This document shows, piece by piece, positions 42,627 to 53,396 of a stretch of 64,000 nt of DNA (position 1 is the first letter of the stretch; the number at the start of each line of letters is the position of its first letter). A program made the translations under genes and the position numbers. The stretch is from Chrysopilus asiliformis (Eukaryota; Arthropoda; Insecta; Diptera; Rhagionidae). Location of the stretch: assembly GCA_964034945.1 (NCBI GenBank), contig OZ035962.1:110797034-110861033 (forward strand), read 5' to 3'. The notes beneath the pieces were generated by a model. That model ran no database searches and was not told where the DNA came from. It saw only the letters and a list, made by a program, of their open reading frames with translations.

Positions 42627-43519
42627 TAAAGGGTGTTTTTTTAGACGTGTGGTTTTCAATCTGGCACTACTTTTTTCGGAGTTGGTCTTTTTGACAGTTG
42701 TCACTTGATTTATGCTCAGTTTGGTTTGCCATTTCGTCAAACGACCATCAAGCGCGTCGCACGTTCGGTGAATAAGCCCAAAACGAGATGGCCACCGATC
42801 CCGATTTTCACAAGAAAATTTTGTTCAACGATGAAGCTCACTTTTGGTTGAATGGGTACGTCAATAAGCAAAATTGTCGCATTTGGAGGGATGGTAATCC
42901 ACAAGCCATTCTTCAGACGCCGTTACATCCTCAAAAAGTCACTGTTTGGTGTGCTCTATGGGCAGAGGGAATCATTGGTCCATATTTCTTCAAAAATGAA
43001 GCCGGCCATAATGTTACAGTCAATGGGCAACGCTATAGAGCCATGATTAATGACTTTTTCGTGCCTGAATTGGAGGATGTTGATGTGGACAACCTTTGGT
43101 TCCAACAAGACGGCGCTACATGCCATACAGCCAACGAAACAATCAATTTATTGAAGGAAACTTTTGGTGAGCGCATTATCTCGCGTCGTGGATCTGTGGC
43201 GTGGCGTGACTATTTTTTGTGGGGTTATGTGAAGTCGCTGGTCTACGCAGATAAGCCCGAGACAATTGACGCCTTGGAAGAGAATATTCGGCGCGTTATT
43301 GCTGACATACGGCCCCAATTGCTGCAAAAAGTGGTCGAAAATTGGGCCTCTCGGCTGGAATTTATTCGAGCCAGCCGCGGCGGCCACTTGCCCGAAATCA
43401 TTTTTAAAACATAATGGCAAACCCTTATCTTTATAATAAAGCTAAACTCTTGGCCATAACATTAAATTATATGCGTTTTATTTCTTCTTGAAAACCACAC
43501 GTCAAAAAAACACCCTTTA
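42627..43519 (+). mobile_element. mariner-like element, internally deleted
   Basis: 32-bp terminal repeats (AAGGGTGTTTTTTTAGACGT left; the inverted right end lacks one A) with TA at 42627-42628 and 43518-43519. The total of 893 bp is short for the family. Between the left end and the transposase start only about 130 bp remain, so the N-terminal DNA-binding half of the gene has been deleted. Confidence 0.92.
42788..43414 (+). pseudogene. mariner-like transposase, catalytic domain lacking the third Asp
   Basis: 208 codons open from ATG at 42788 to TAA. First catalytic motif KKILFNDEAHFWLNG, second DNLWFQQDGATCHTA, C-terminal FLWGYVKSLVYADKP, RVIADIRPQLLQKVVENW and ASRGGHLPE. Between SRRGSVAW and DYFLWGY about ten residues are missing compared with the sister fragment at 57.2 kb, which has PPRSCDLTPL there. 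That block holds the third catalytic Asp, so the domain cannot be active even though the frame is open. The helix-turn-helix domain is also absent. Confidence 0.88.
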
Positions 43520-43649
43520 TGTCCAAGACAATGCTGTTTTTGGCGTATTTTTCGTATTTCTATCCAGAACTAAATTGCAATATTTGTGGTTACATAAGGC
43601 TTATCGGACGGATGTGTGATATTTTTTTTTTCACAGATCCAAACCGAAC

Positions 43650-44034
43650 TAAAATGCCGCTCCAATTGAGAGTAAATACGCGAGTAACTCTCAAAAACTC
43701 TCGAGAGTTACTCGCAGGAGGTTGTCCATTTGAGAGTTAATTTCGGCGATTTTTCTCTTTTCAAGACCAATATCTTGATTTTTTTTGACGTCTTCCGAGT
43801 TCTCTAGAGCTACTAGCGAAATTCAAATGCTGTTCGTATCTGGCGAGCTACTCTCCGAGAGTTCAGTGGAGGCCTGTCGACTAGAGAGTAGAATCACTTT
43901 TGACAGCTCGCAGAAACTAGCTCGCGAGTTTTTGCGAGTTTCTGCGAGCGACTCTCAGAGACGTGTCCATTTGCGAGTAGCTTCTATCGAGAGGTTCTCG
44001 CCAGCATTTACTCTCGTGTGGAGCGGCACCTTTA
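43650..44034 (+). mobile_element. MITE of the TAAAGGTGCCGCTCC family, copy 1
   Basis: The ends TAAAATGCCGCTCCAATTGA and (inverted) TAAAGGTGCCGCTCCACACG each begin with TA. The interior is packed with CTCGAGAG, GCGAGTTTCTGCGAG and ACTCTCGCxAG palindromic phrases. A partner in opposite orientation lies at 51105-51469. Confidence 0.75.
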
Positions 44035-44440
44035 CCATTGAAATTTTAGTGAACCATAATCAAAACATTGTCCTTTTTAGAAAAAAGGACAAACCGAAAA
44101 AAAACTAAACCAGTTTTTAAAACAAATGCCATTCGGTTCATATTTGAATTTTAAGAATCGAAGTTTTAATATTACTTTCTATTATCAACCAGCTTTGGAG
44201 TCTAGGACTTTTCTACGTTAATCTAGTACCCTAAAACCATTTGCATGCCCCATATCTTAAAAATTATAACTCATATTGTCTGAAAGCGCAACAAAAATAA
44301 ACCCATTGAAACATTGAAATTTTGGAGAACCAAAACCAGACCCAATTTTTGAAATTTTGGGGAACCAAAAACCAGAAATCCAATTCATCTGTGAACAAAA
44401 ACTTATTATGCAGTCCCAGAAACTATACTTTTATCCCGAA

Positions 44441-45440
44441 TTTTTATACGCGTATGGTGAAACCAAAGGGTATATTAATTTTGCCTTACCGTTTGTAACG
44501 CCAAGATCCCGTTATCACACACAAAAATGAATTACACCAGTGTGTTTAGAATGATAACACACTGTCCGTCTGTGGCGCGGATTGCGGGCGCACGGATTGA
44601 GCTAGAGACTTGAAATTTTGCGCAGATTCGTTTTTCGTAAAATGCAAGGCTAAGTTCGTTAATGGGCAAAAATGGATCATTAGGGGGGTGGGGGGAGGGG
44701 GGGGGTGTACTACCCCCAGATTGGCAATTATAGCTTTTGTTTTGTTTCAACTTGATGTTATGACTTTTCAAACAGTGAAAAAACGCTCACTAAATATAGC
44801 CTCGAATTCTACTGCCGGTTGCTCCAAATTACACTTTTTTTCTCTGCGGTGCATTTTTGTATCGATTTTAGTTTAACGCATCGAACCAATCGTCGGACAC
44901 AAAAATGAACTACACCTGTCTGTCTGTCCGTTTGCCCCTGTACGCTTTAGCTTTCGAAAGGATTGAGCTAGAGACTTGAAATTTTTTACAATTACACTTC
45001 TCGTAAATAGCAAGACTAGTGACGTCCTTGAACGAGTAAAATCAAACTATTCCTTCTCTCCTCCCCTCTTACAAATTAAATAGTTTTTTTTGCAATTTTC
45101 TCGGAAACGGTGGCTCATATTGAAAAATTTATAAAGGTAAAATGTTTTTGGAATAGAATTTTACATAACTCATCCCATACATCAAACTCCAATGGAATAC
45201 TTTTTTCGTGTTTTCTTGAAAATTGGGCATTGTATCATAAAATTTATAAAGACGAAATGTGTTTAGAATTAGATTCTACATAACTCATCCACACATCAAA
45301 GTCCAGATGAAACACTCCTTCCCACCTCCTCCCATACAGATGAAGTACTTTTTCCTATTTTCTCGAAGACGGTGCATCATATCAAAAAATTTATAAAGAC
45401 GATATGTGTTCAAAATATTCCGGAAAATTCGAAGAAAAAT
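44441..45440 (+). repeat. Dispersed repeat with TATACCC-type terminus, copy 3
   Basis: It starts TATACGCGTATGGTGAAACC with GGGTATATTAA, then the GCCTTACCGTTTGTAACGCC and GAGCTAGAGACTTG blocks. A second GAGCTAGAGACTTGAAAT block appears near 44965, so this is a composite of two units. Confidence 0.65.
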
Positions 45441-45920
45441 GTAAAGAGGGCGCTTTTTTTGTTTTTATTTTTTAAAATCTGTTACACAAAAAAGCATCCA
45501 ATAGGAAAAACCTTTTAAAAATTTTAATAAAAATCCGCACTAGTTTAATGAAAGTAACACATTTTATCAAATCGCATTAAAAAGATTTTCCTTACTTCCT
45601 ATTACAAATCATACTTTTCTAATAAAAAAAAAACAAACGTTTAGAAAGTTTTGTGGCCGAAAATCAAAATCAAATTACAAAAAAAAAATTACAAAAAATT
45701 AATTAAAAATTCGTTACACGTTATAAGAAATCAATCATATATTCATTCACGTGCATTTTCGATCATTTCTTTTAGATAAAAGGTTCCTCACCTTCATGTG
45801 TAACAATAAAGCAATTACTTATGGTGTTCTTCGTACATTTGCTTGATTACCTACTGCTGTTTGACAATGGCTAAACAACAATTATTTCGTCAGATATCTT
45901 CAATCATACATAAATTCAAC
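45441..45920. other. No gene recognised
   Basis: AT-rich spacer with A-runs and no motif. Confidence 0.4.
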
Positions 45921-46427
45921 TACACGCAGAGAAAAAAAATAGTTGTTTTTAACAACTTTTCAATTATTTAGTAATGGCAAATCGTGACTATCACTTTTGT
46001 AGTTGATCTTTATTATAAAGAATAGTTGATCACAATATAAAATTGTAAATAATTACAATAAAATAGTTCTTGCCAGATTACATTAGTAGTAAAATTTTAT
46101 TGCATAATCATTAATTTTAATTATTTTATTATAGATTTAATTTAAAAATAGTTATATTTATTAAAAAACAATTATTTTTTCATTAAGTCTACTGCGAAAT
46201 AGTAGAAATTCAGACTCAAAATAATTATTTTGTGTTTGAAATTACTTTAAAATAGTTACTTTGTATTACAAAAGTCGTCATTTTTAACTATTTTCTAATC
46301 ACTGTTATTACAAATTAGTTAAAATTATTAGAAAAATAATGATTTTTCAATTATTTTGCCCTGAATTTACTGAAAAACAGAAACTCAACAGAAAAAGAAA
46401 CAGAATGTGTTGTGCTACAAAAATATT

Positions 46428-46433
46428 TTATTT
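46428..46433 (-). promoter_or_regulatory. Polyadenylation signal AATAAA for the element gene
   Basis: Minus-strand AATAAA lies 55 bp beyond the stop codon of the three-exon gene, the expected place for 3' end formation. Confidence 0.5.
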
Positions 46434-46488
46434 CCAGTAAAAATAACCTTAACAAGGATTTATCACAAAAGAAAAACTCAAAATCACA

Positions 46489-47108
46489 TTAGCATGAGGA
46501 TGGCATCACGAGAATCTATATAAAAAGTAGAATGTAAAATGAGAAATTTACTAACAAAAAAAAATTACCTTCTGTCGTATTTCCGTTCTCGTTATGTTTG
46601 TCTTTAATTTTATACGAAATTTATGAAAATGCGTGTGTAGACTTTCCCATTTGCTCACGCATTTTATCCAATCATCTTGGAGATATTTCAAGAATTTCTT
46701 ATTATTTTCGATTTGTTCGTCTAGTTAAAAAAACTGTATTAGTGCTCTGTGATTTAAAGCAAATATTGTTACTTGTTATAGTTTTTATTCAACAAAATAG
46801 CATAAAAATGAATAATACCAGTTAGAGAACACTCCGCTTTCGAATGGTTTGCTTCGCCTGTCTCTTTGTTAGCACAGTTCTTTAAGATTTTATTTTTCTG
46901 GAAAGTTGAGGAAGAAACGAATTTTATTTCTAAGTAAAAATGTTGGAAAAATTAAAAAAAGGCAAAAAAAAATCTTACCGTTGAATATAGGATATAGAGA
47001 TGATAAATCCCAAGAATCTAACAACACGAATAGGGGATCCAGTGAAGTTTGATCCAACACAATAATCGGCGCACCCTCAGCTGCTTCTTGATAATCTGAC
47101 TGTTCCAT
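46489..47108 (-). CDS. Three-exon small gene in the CACTA-like element, about 102 aa
   Basis: Exon 1 (47108-46979) starts MEQSDYQEAAEGAPIIVLDQ and reaches LLDSWDLSSLYPIFN at donor G|GTAAGA. Exon 2 (46720-46569) follows an acceptor TTTTTTTAACTAG and continues in phase (EQIENNKKFLKYLQDDWIK, then KWESLHTHFHKFRIKLK) to donor AAG|GTAATT. Exon 3 (46515-46489) follows TTTTATATAG and adds eight codons to TAA. Both introns have GT..AG borders and the phases match (1, then 0). The W-x-L-x-x-LY-x-x-F pattern recalls the first helices of a SAM domain; that is inference. The product is unknown: possibly the N-terminal part of a longer element protein or an accessory protein. Confidence 0.55.
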
Positions 47109-47549
47109 TTAATGCACTTAAAAAATTCACAACTTTACCACACGAAAACGAGGAGCAAAATGACGCGTCAGTAGAAAGTAGTAAATTTTTAATAAATTTG
47201 TAATAGATTTTATTACAAATTTGTCATTTTTACTATTATATAATTTTTTTTATTATTTCAAATCTGAAACCTATCATTATGTAGTTGGAATTAGAGAACT
47301 CAACTACAAAACGATAAACAAATAGTACCAAATAGTTATTTGTATTTTAACTATTTGTTATAATTAAAATTGATTATTTTGCTGTAAACGCCGAAATGAG
47401 AGCATTTTAGACAAGGTTACTATTTCGCACTATTTCTTGACTATTCTTTAACAACTTTAACTATTTTTGGATGTTCATCGAGATTCGGAGAATTATCAAC
47501 ATCAACTACCAAAAATAGTAAAATTAACTATTTTTTTTCTCTGAGTGTA

Positions 47550-47939
47550 CAACTTCATTACAGTATTTTATTTAGCATTTCTAATATTGTGGCAGGGAAT
47601 TGTCACAAGTACCTACTAGTCAACTGCGTTCAGTAAATTTGATTTATGGCCAACATTAAATTATGTAACAACTCACCAGTAACAAACGAGTAACATTAAA
47701 AAAAATGACTTGAATCCATTAAACTTACACACCGTTTCATGTTTCTCTATAAGTCGCTTAACTGATTTTAATGAAATGAAAAATTTACCTATTGTTCATT
47801 AGACAGCATCCCAAATGTTGAACAAAATAGAATATGTACTTAAATTAAAATTAAATTTTCTTTTTGTCTATTCAATCAAACATGGATACAGATTTTTAGT
47901 TTTCTTTGCTATTTCTGGAGGGGAAGTATTGTACTTATT
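47550..47939. other. No gene recognised
   Basis: AT-rich spacer between the CACTA-like element and family T repeat. Confidence 0.4.
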
Positions 47940-48233
47940 ACGAAGACCGACTCGAGAATGGGGTCAGATAGAAACTTTCTGATAAGCACAAAATCAAGTT
48001 CAGGTAAAAATTATGAGGATGTTCGTGCATCTGTCTGTCGGTTTATCTGTCACTTTGTCTGTCTGCCTGCCTGTCTGTATGTCGGTCTGTCTGTCGATTT
48101 ATCTGTCTATCTGTCGGTCTGCCCGTTTCTAAAATATCTCGAGAACGCGTTGATTTAGCGACTTGAATTTTTTTCTTGAATGAGTTGTACAAAAACGCAG
48201 TTTTCTATCAACTTTTGGAAAAATAGCGATAGG

Positions 48234-48340
48234 TAGGGTAAAATACCCAGATCTGAGCACCACAGTTCTTGTTTAAGCCGGAAAATTAACAGGGGTGCTC
48301 AGAACTGGTTCCGGGGCTCAGATCTGGATACTTTACCCTA
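48234..48340. mobile_element. TA-flanked MITE with GGGTAAAATACCC end
   Basis: TA-GGGTAAAATACCCAGATC and the inverted right end TA-GGGTAAAGTATCCAGATC; both arms continue TGAGC. About 107 bp including the TA on each side. mariner/pogo-type target. Confidence 0.75.
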
Positions 48341-48432
48341 TAACGATTTCCTCCCATACAATTTTTTTTTTGAAAAAATGTTGTTTTTTGAAAATGTTTC
48401 GAAACTTTTGCACTCTTAAGAAAAAATGAATA

Positions 48433-48532
48433 CAGTAGAATCCCGATAATTCGTATTTCAAGGGATCAGCAAATTCATACGAATTAGCGGGATATACGAA
48501 TTATCGGGGTACGAATTATCGGGATTCTACTG
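48433..48532. mobile_element. 100-bp pogo-like palindromic MITE
   Basis: CAGTAGAATCCCGATAATTC occurs at both ends in inverted orientation, flanked by TA (48431-48432, 48533-48534). The interior repeats the same CGAATTAxCGGGATA phrase. Confidence 0.88.
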
Positions 48533-48960
48533 TATAACAAAATTTAAAAGATATAAAATTTTCTACACTTTTTGCTTTAACAGTTTTTAGTATCTCCAAC
48601 GGTTCCCAAAATGTTTGACAAAAATCAAGTTTTTAAAAAACTATGCACTTTTATGGGAAATTGCATATAACCAAATTTATAGGAAATGAGATTTTCTACA
48701 TTATAGGCTCTAACGATTTATAGATACGTCTCTAACGGTTCTCAACTCATATCAAAAAAAAATTCTTTAAAAATTTCGCGGAAAATAAAATTTACTGCAT
48801 TTTTCCCCCTTCAACGGTTTTCACGTATCTTTAACGGTTCTCGAAATATTTGAAAATATATTATTTTTCACATATTTTTTCCGAAACTAAATATAGCAGA
48901 GGAAAGTTTTGTGTTGATCACAACTGATATTTTTATATTAATATGCGTATCAAGTTTATT

Positions 48961-49863
48961 TCTAATATCTACCTATAAGTTGAATGCAAATTTGATCGAT
49001 TGCATAAAAATTGTGCAGGTGAGTTGAAACAACCTGGTCAGCAATCAATTCGTTCATTGCCCATTTGATATTTTCCCCGTGTGCCCCATCCATCATATCA
49101 ATATTTCTTAATCTTTGGGGCATTAATCTAAGATTGCATAGCCATTCGATTTTATGGTACAGCAGCCAATCTCAAATATTGCAACAAAATTCTAATCTGG
49201 AAAAACTCAGAGCTTCACTGCAGGTGAGGCTCTCCAGGTATAGGCAGATAGATTAGCAATTTGTGGCACAAATTAAGAGGCAAGGAGTGCTAGTCTAACC
49301 ATTATAGATACATGTTGCCGCGATCGGACAACGAACTTTAACTTTCAAAGTGGTTTTACCTCGTTGACTGCCGCTCGATTACCTAATCGCGTATATACCT
49401 ATATTGTACCTGCGTGCCAATGAGGTGAAGTTTCATTTACTATTTATTTTTTTGTATTATTATATATTATCAATATACGATCGTAAATATAAACTGGGTA
49501 TATTCGCGTTGCGCTGTGTACAATAAATATTACCTACATTATTAGCTAAAATATATAAACAGTAATGTGTAACGTAGACTTTTGCTACGATATGTTACTA
49601 CGGTTACATTGAGTTTAATTAAACATTTTGAAATCTTTTGACAACGTGGTTAAGGCCCCAACCATTCCAAATAATTATTTATGCTTGCCATCGATTGATG
49701 ATGTAAAACTTGAATTAATTCATTTTGAAATCTAAATTGCGACTTTTTACCCCCGACACGGAACGGAGAGGGTATATGCGTTTGGGATGAGAGTTTGTTT
49801 GTTTGCTTCTTTGTACAACACTTTTTGATCCACTGGACCGATTCCGGTCCTGTTTTTGGCATT
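48961..49863. other. No gene recognised
   Basis: AT-rich spacer without a recognised motif. A possible short repeat end (GTATATGCGTTTGGGATGAG) lies near 49770. Confidence 0.35.
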
Positions 49864-49865
49864 CA

Positions 49866-50137
49866 CACTCAGAAAAATGTCCAGGTCAACTTTTTGTCAG
49901 GTTAACTCTGACCTTACAGAGGGGTCTGTAAGCCAGCTAGCGGTAAGAGTTAACCTATCTAAGGTCAACTCGTGCAGCTCCCAATGCCCTACTTCACCTG
50001 CTGGTGGCTTAATTTCAGAATTTCTCCGACCACAGGTCAACTCAGTTTTACTTGCCCACATGCAGGCGAACGCGGGCCTGCCCGAGGCCAATTACGCCGT
50101 ATGTAGGTCGTCGAGTTAGCCTCCATTTTTCTGAGTG
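49866..50137. mobile_element. CACTCAG-ended MITE, copy 2 (272 bp)
   Basis: Same ends, length and interior as copy 1, flanked by CA on both sides (49864-49865, 50138-50139). The two copies differ by scattered substitutions. Confidence 0.82.
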
Positions 50138-50139
50138 CA

Positions 50140-51104
50140 GTAGGTGATGACAATTTCAGATTTTTTGCATAAATTTCCGATTTTTTGCAAAAATTTCCGA
50201 TTTTTACAAAATACTGAAGGGGAGTAGTATTTTTTCGAGGCAACACAAGCACTTTTTTTGTTGTCATTTCGAATAAAAAATTTCATTGAATTTATGACAC
50301 ATTTCATTGATTTTATGAAGAATTTTGTAGCCGATTTCGTCGTAACATCGATGAAGTTTTGATCATAAAAGCAATGTAATTTTTGATGAACCCGAAATCA
50401 ATGATTACCTAATATAGATAAGAAAGTTCTCCTAAAATATTTGGTTTGAGAGAGGGACAACTAGCGACATGCTGGCGGTTTCAATTTCTGTGTGAATACT
50501 GAGTTATTTATGTGTGCGGCCTCATCTCAAGTGTTCCCACATCTCAGTTGTAATGCGTAATTAGTTGTAATGCGCCTCGAAAAAACCATAAAAAAATCGC
50601 ACAATGGCAATACACAAATTTGAATCTCAGCAGTCAGTTAGTTAAAAATCAAAACAAACCACCAATTTTGGTGGAAAATTTAGTTTTCGTGTTAATTTCG
50701 TTGATTTTTAGTGTATTTCGCGATTTAAATACTAAAAAAGTGTTATAATTTGCTTGAAAATTTTCGTGAGCTGTCAGGCCGCTGTCGGAAGCATGATGGT
50801 GTTAGTGCAAGGGTTGTGTAAATATAATACAAGTTTTTGACTGCTATAAGGATATGAAAATCTCGCTTGGTTTAGCCCTGACTAAATGACAAGTTTCTTG
50901 TTTTTTCTTTAACTCCATATGACATGAAGGAAAAAAAGGGAAAGATGGTGTTGCTCGGTGACTTTTTTTATCGCGCATCTCTTTTCTCTGCCGTAGGTAA
51001 ACGGAAACTTCCGATTACTTCCCATCTATATTAGGTAATCATTGCCGAAATATATAAGGTTTTTCATTGAATTTAATTCATTTTCCCGTAATTTTTCCGT
51101 CAGT
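50140..51104. other. No gene recognised
   Basis: AT-rich DNA. A short tandem TTTCCGATTTTTTGCAAAAA occurs near 50150-50215. No coding motif. Confidence 0.4.
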
Positions 51105-51469
51105 GTAAAGGTGCCGCTCCACATGAGAATAAATGCCGGCGAGAACCTCTCGATAGCAGCTACTCGCAAATGGACACGTCTCTGAGAGTCGATCGCAGAA
51201 ACTCGCAAAAACTCGCGAGCTAGTTTCTGCGAGCTGTCAAAAGTGATTCTACTCTCTAGTCGACAGGCCTCCACTCAACTCTCTGAAAGTATCTCGCCAG
51301 ATACGAACAGCGTTTGAATTTCGCTAGTAGCTCTAGAGAACGCTAGAAGCTAGAATCGCTAGTAGCGATAGAAAAATCGCCGAAATTAACTCTGAAGTGG
51401 ACAGCGAGTAACTCTCGAGAGTTTTTGAGAGTTACTCGCGTATTTACTCTCATGTGGAACGGCACTTTA
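51105..51469 (-). mobile_element. MITE of the TAAAGGTGCCGCTCC family, copy 2 (inverted)
   Basis: TAAAGGTGCCGCTCCACATG at the left and (inverted) TAAAGTGCCGTTCCACATGA at the right, each beginning with TA. The interior is colinear with copy 1 in reverse. Confidence 0.78.
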
Positions 51470-53396
51470 AGACTAAAATCTTTGAATTTGTCATAACTGC
51501 AATAATGTGACATCCTATTAAAGACATTCAAGTATTCTTGTGAAACAATTTTCATTATTTTCATCCACTTGTCGACATAAAATGTACAAAATAATAGCTT
51601 TTCTTATCTGAGAAAACGGTTTTTTTTAAGAACTATATCCACTCGATATCTATACCCAAAAGAAACCATCGAATATAGGAAAATCTTTTTTTTTTCATCT
51701 GACAACGATATTACTTGGCATTGGTCAATAATCATAGCTTAGAACGAAAGAAACCTTCTGATTATGCAAAACTACTAAAGGACACATTATATAAGCAAAA
51801 ATTCACTATAGAAAGTATTTTTCGGAAAACACGAACCCAAAAAAGCAACAAACCGGAGGAAAACCCTGAGAAAAGAAGTTGAAAACTGGGAATTTATGCG
51901 ACTAGAAGTCGAAGGAAGTTGCAAGGATATGAAATTGTTACATTTTGCCATTTTTATCAAATTTATAATTCCAATTTACTTGCAAATGCGATTTCCGGCT
52001 GCTTCTATTCCTGATACCATTTCTATAATTTTTTCTACTTTCCAGTTCACATTCGGTTGGTCGATCCGTCGGTCGTCGGTTGGGTTTTCCAAATGTACAC
52101 CAAAAAAATACAGAAATACATCGAAAAGGGCCACTTCTGTTAGAATTTTTAACACACTACTTATACTTTGTAAATACAGCTCAATGTACGTACATTTATC
52201 TACATTTACTATACTGTGTTGTCTTAGACTTGATGTCACACATTTCTATAGCTAAAAAAAACATACCCGTATATACCTACCCACGTATTTCTATCCTTAC
52301 ATTAACAAAAGAAGAAAAAATTTGAAGGATAAGAATACTATGGAAACCTAATATCCCATCGTAACGAAAAGACATCGAAAATGAAATCATTGAAAACGGT
52401 CGCAAAAATTATACAGGGAGCAGGAAGCAGGGTGGCGTTGGTTTTCACCTACAACTATATGTAGAATTGAAATGGGGATGGTGAACATACAAAAATATAG
52501 AAAAATCCATTCATATTATATAAGGATGATAGAAACTGAAAAAGGATTTCGAAAAGGGTCCAAAAACCTAAGAGAAGAAGAACAAGAAGGCAGGTCAAAG
52601 CACAACAAAATTGAAGTTTAGATATGAAAAAGGGTTAAGGATGTTTACGAAATAGAAGACCTTTAGGGGATTTTTAAAAGTGCTTTCCATCGCAAAAGGG
52701 TGCATTCAAGCATCTCGTTTGAAAGAAAAAATTTGCTAAGGACCAAAGTAAATATGTGAAAATTTTCGATATATTATACGAAAACGACCTGTCCCATAGA
52801 TATCCATAGTATCTGTATAGTATCTATTAAACAAAATACGATATAATCTTCAACTAGAATACGAGTATGTATATACAATCAGGTATATTATGGATATATG
52901 AGTATTTTGTTTAACTCCGGGTATACAAGAACCATAGATTATTTGGTCGGCTATTGCAGACTGTTGTTTTTTTTCTTTGTTTTTCCATTTTCCCAAGCAG
53001 CTATACAAAACACCGGCAGCTCTGTAAAGTTTTCCAGAATGAGCCAGTAAATGTTGGATCAATGCCAAGTAAATAGGGAAAGGCCTGAATATGCAGAATT
53101 GAAGCCAAAAGCCATTTAAGCACAATATTACTACTTCCTTTATATGCGAGACCAATCTATGGAGCAATTCAAATAGGTTTCTATGAATTTAGGGGAATCG
53201 CCCTAGTTATGGATTCAGATTTGCTAAAAAATTAAGTTCAAAAAAATTATAAAATTTTCAAAACGTTAAAAAACAATTTAACATTGCTAAATTTTCGGTT
53301 TTTTATTATTGTCGTTAAAGTTTTACTGTCCAGTCATCCAACTAAACGAAGACATAGTGCAACATTTGAGACGCAGGCCAAACACTTTCTCCTTTA
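51470..53396. other. No gene recognised
   Basis: AT-rich DNA. Frames of 105-119 codons (51896-52255 plus, 52850-53167 minus) have no motif, no splice context and ordinary AT-rich composition. Confidence 0.4.

Larger units (their letters stand above)
45923..47547 (-). mobile_element. CACTA-like TIR element (1625 bp) with a small spliced gene
   Basis: The ends CACGCAGAGAAAAAAAATAG and (inverted) CACTCAGAGAAAAAAAATAG are flanked by TA on both sides (45921-45922, 47548-47549). Subterminal DNA is full of TAGTTxTTTTT / AATAATT phrases in both orientations. The ends match the two 272-bp CACTCAG MITEs in this window, whose 2-bp flanks are TT and CA. CAC ends with free 2-bp duplications suggest CACTA/EnSpm, but no DDE transposase is visible, so the class is provisional. 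Confidence 0.75.
47940..48960 (+). repeat. Family T dispersed repeat, fullest copy
   Basis: It opens GACTCGAGAATGGGGTCAGA, AGAAACTTTCTGATAAGCAC, then a TCTGTCTG leader (48030-48125) and CTAAAATATCTCGAGAACGC. The rest is AACGGTTCTCGA / TTTTATTTCC units like those at 21.1-21.7 kb. Two MITEs are inserted. The copy at 53397-54645 is inverted. Confidence 0.7.

Noticed and set aside
51896..52255. 119-codon plus-strand frame with several cysteines
   Set aside because: Composition follows the AT-rich base content and a comparable antisense frame is open as well; no motif.
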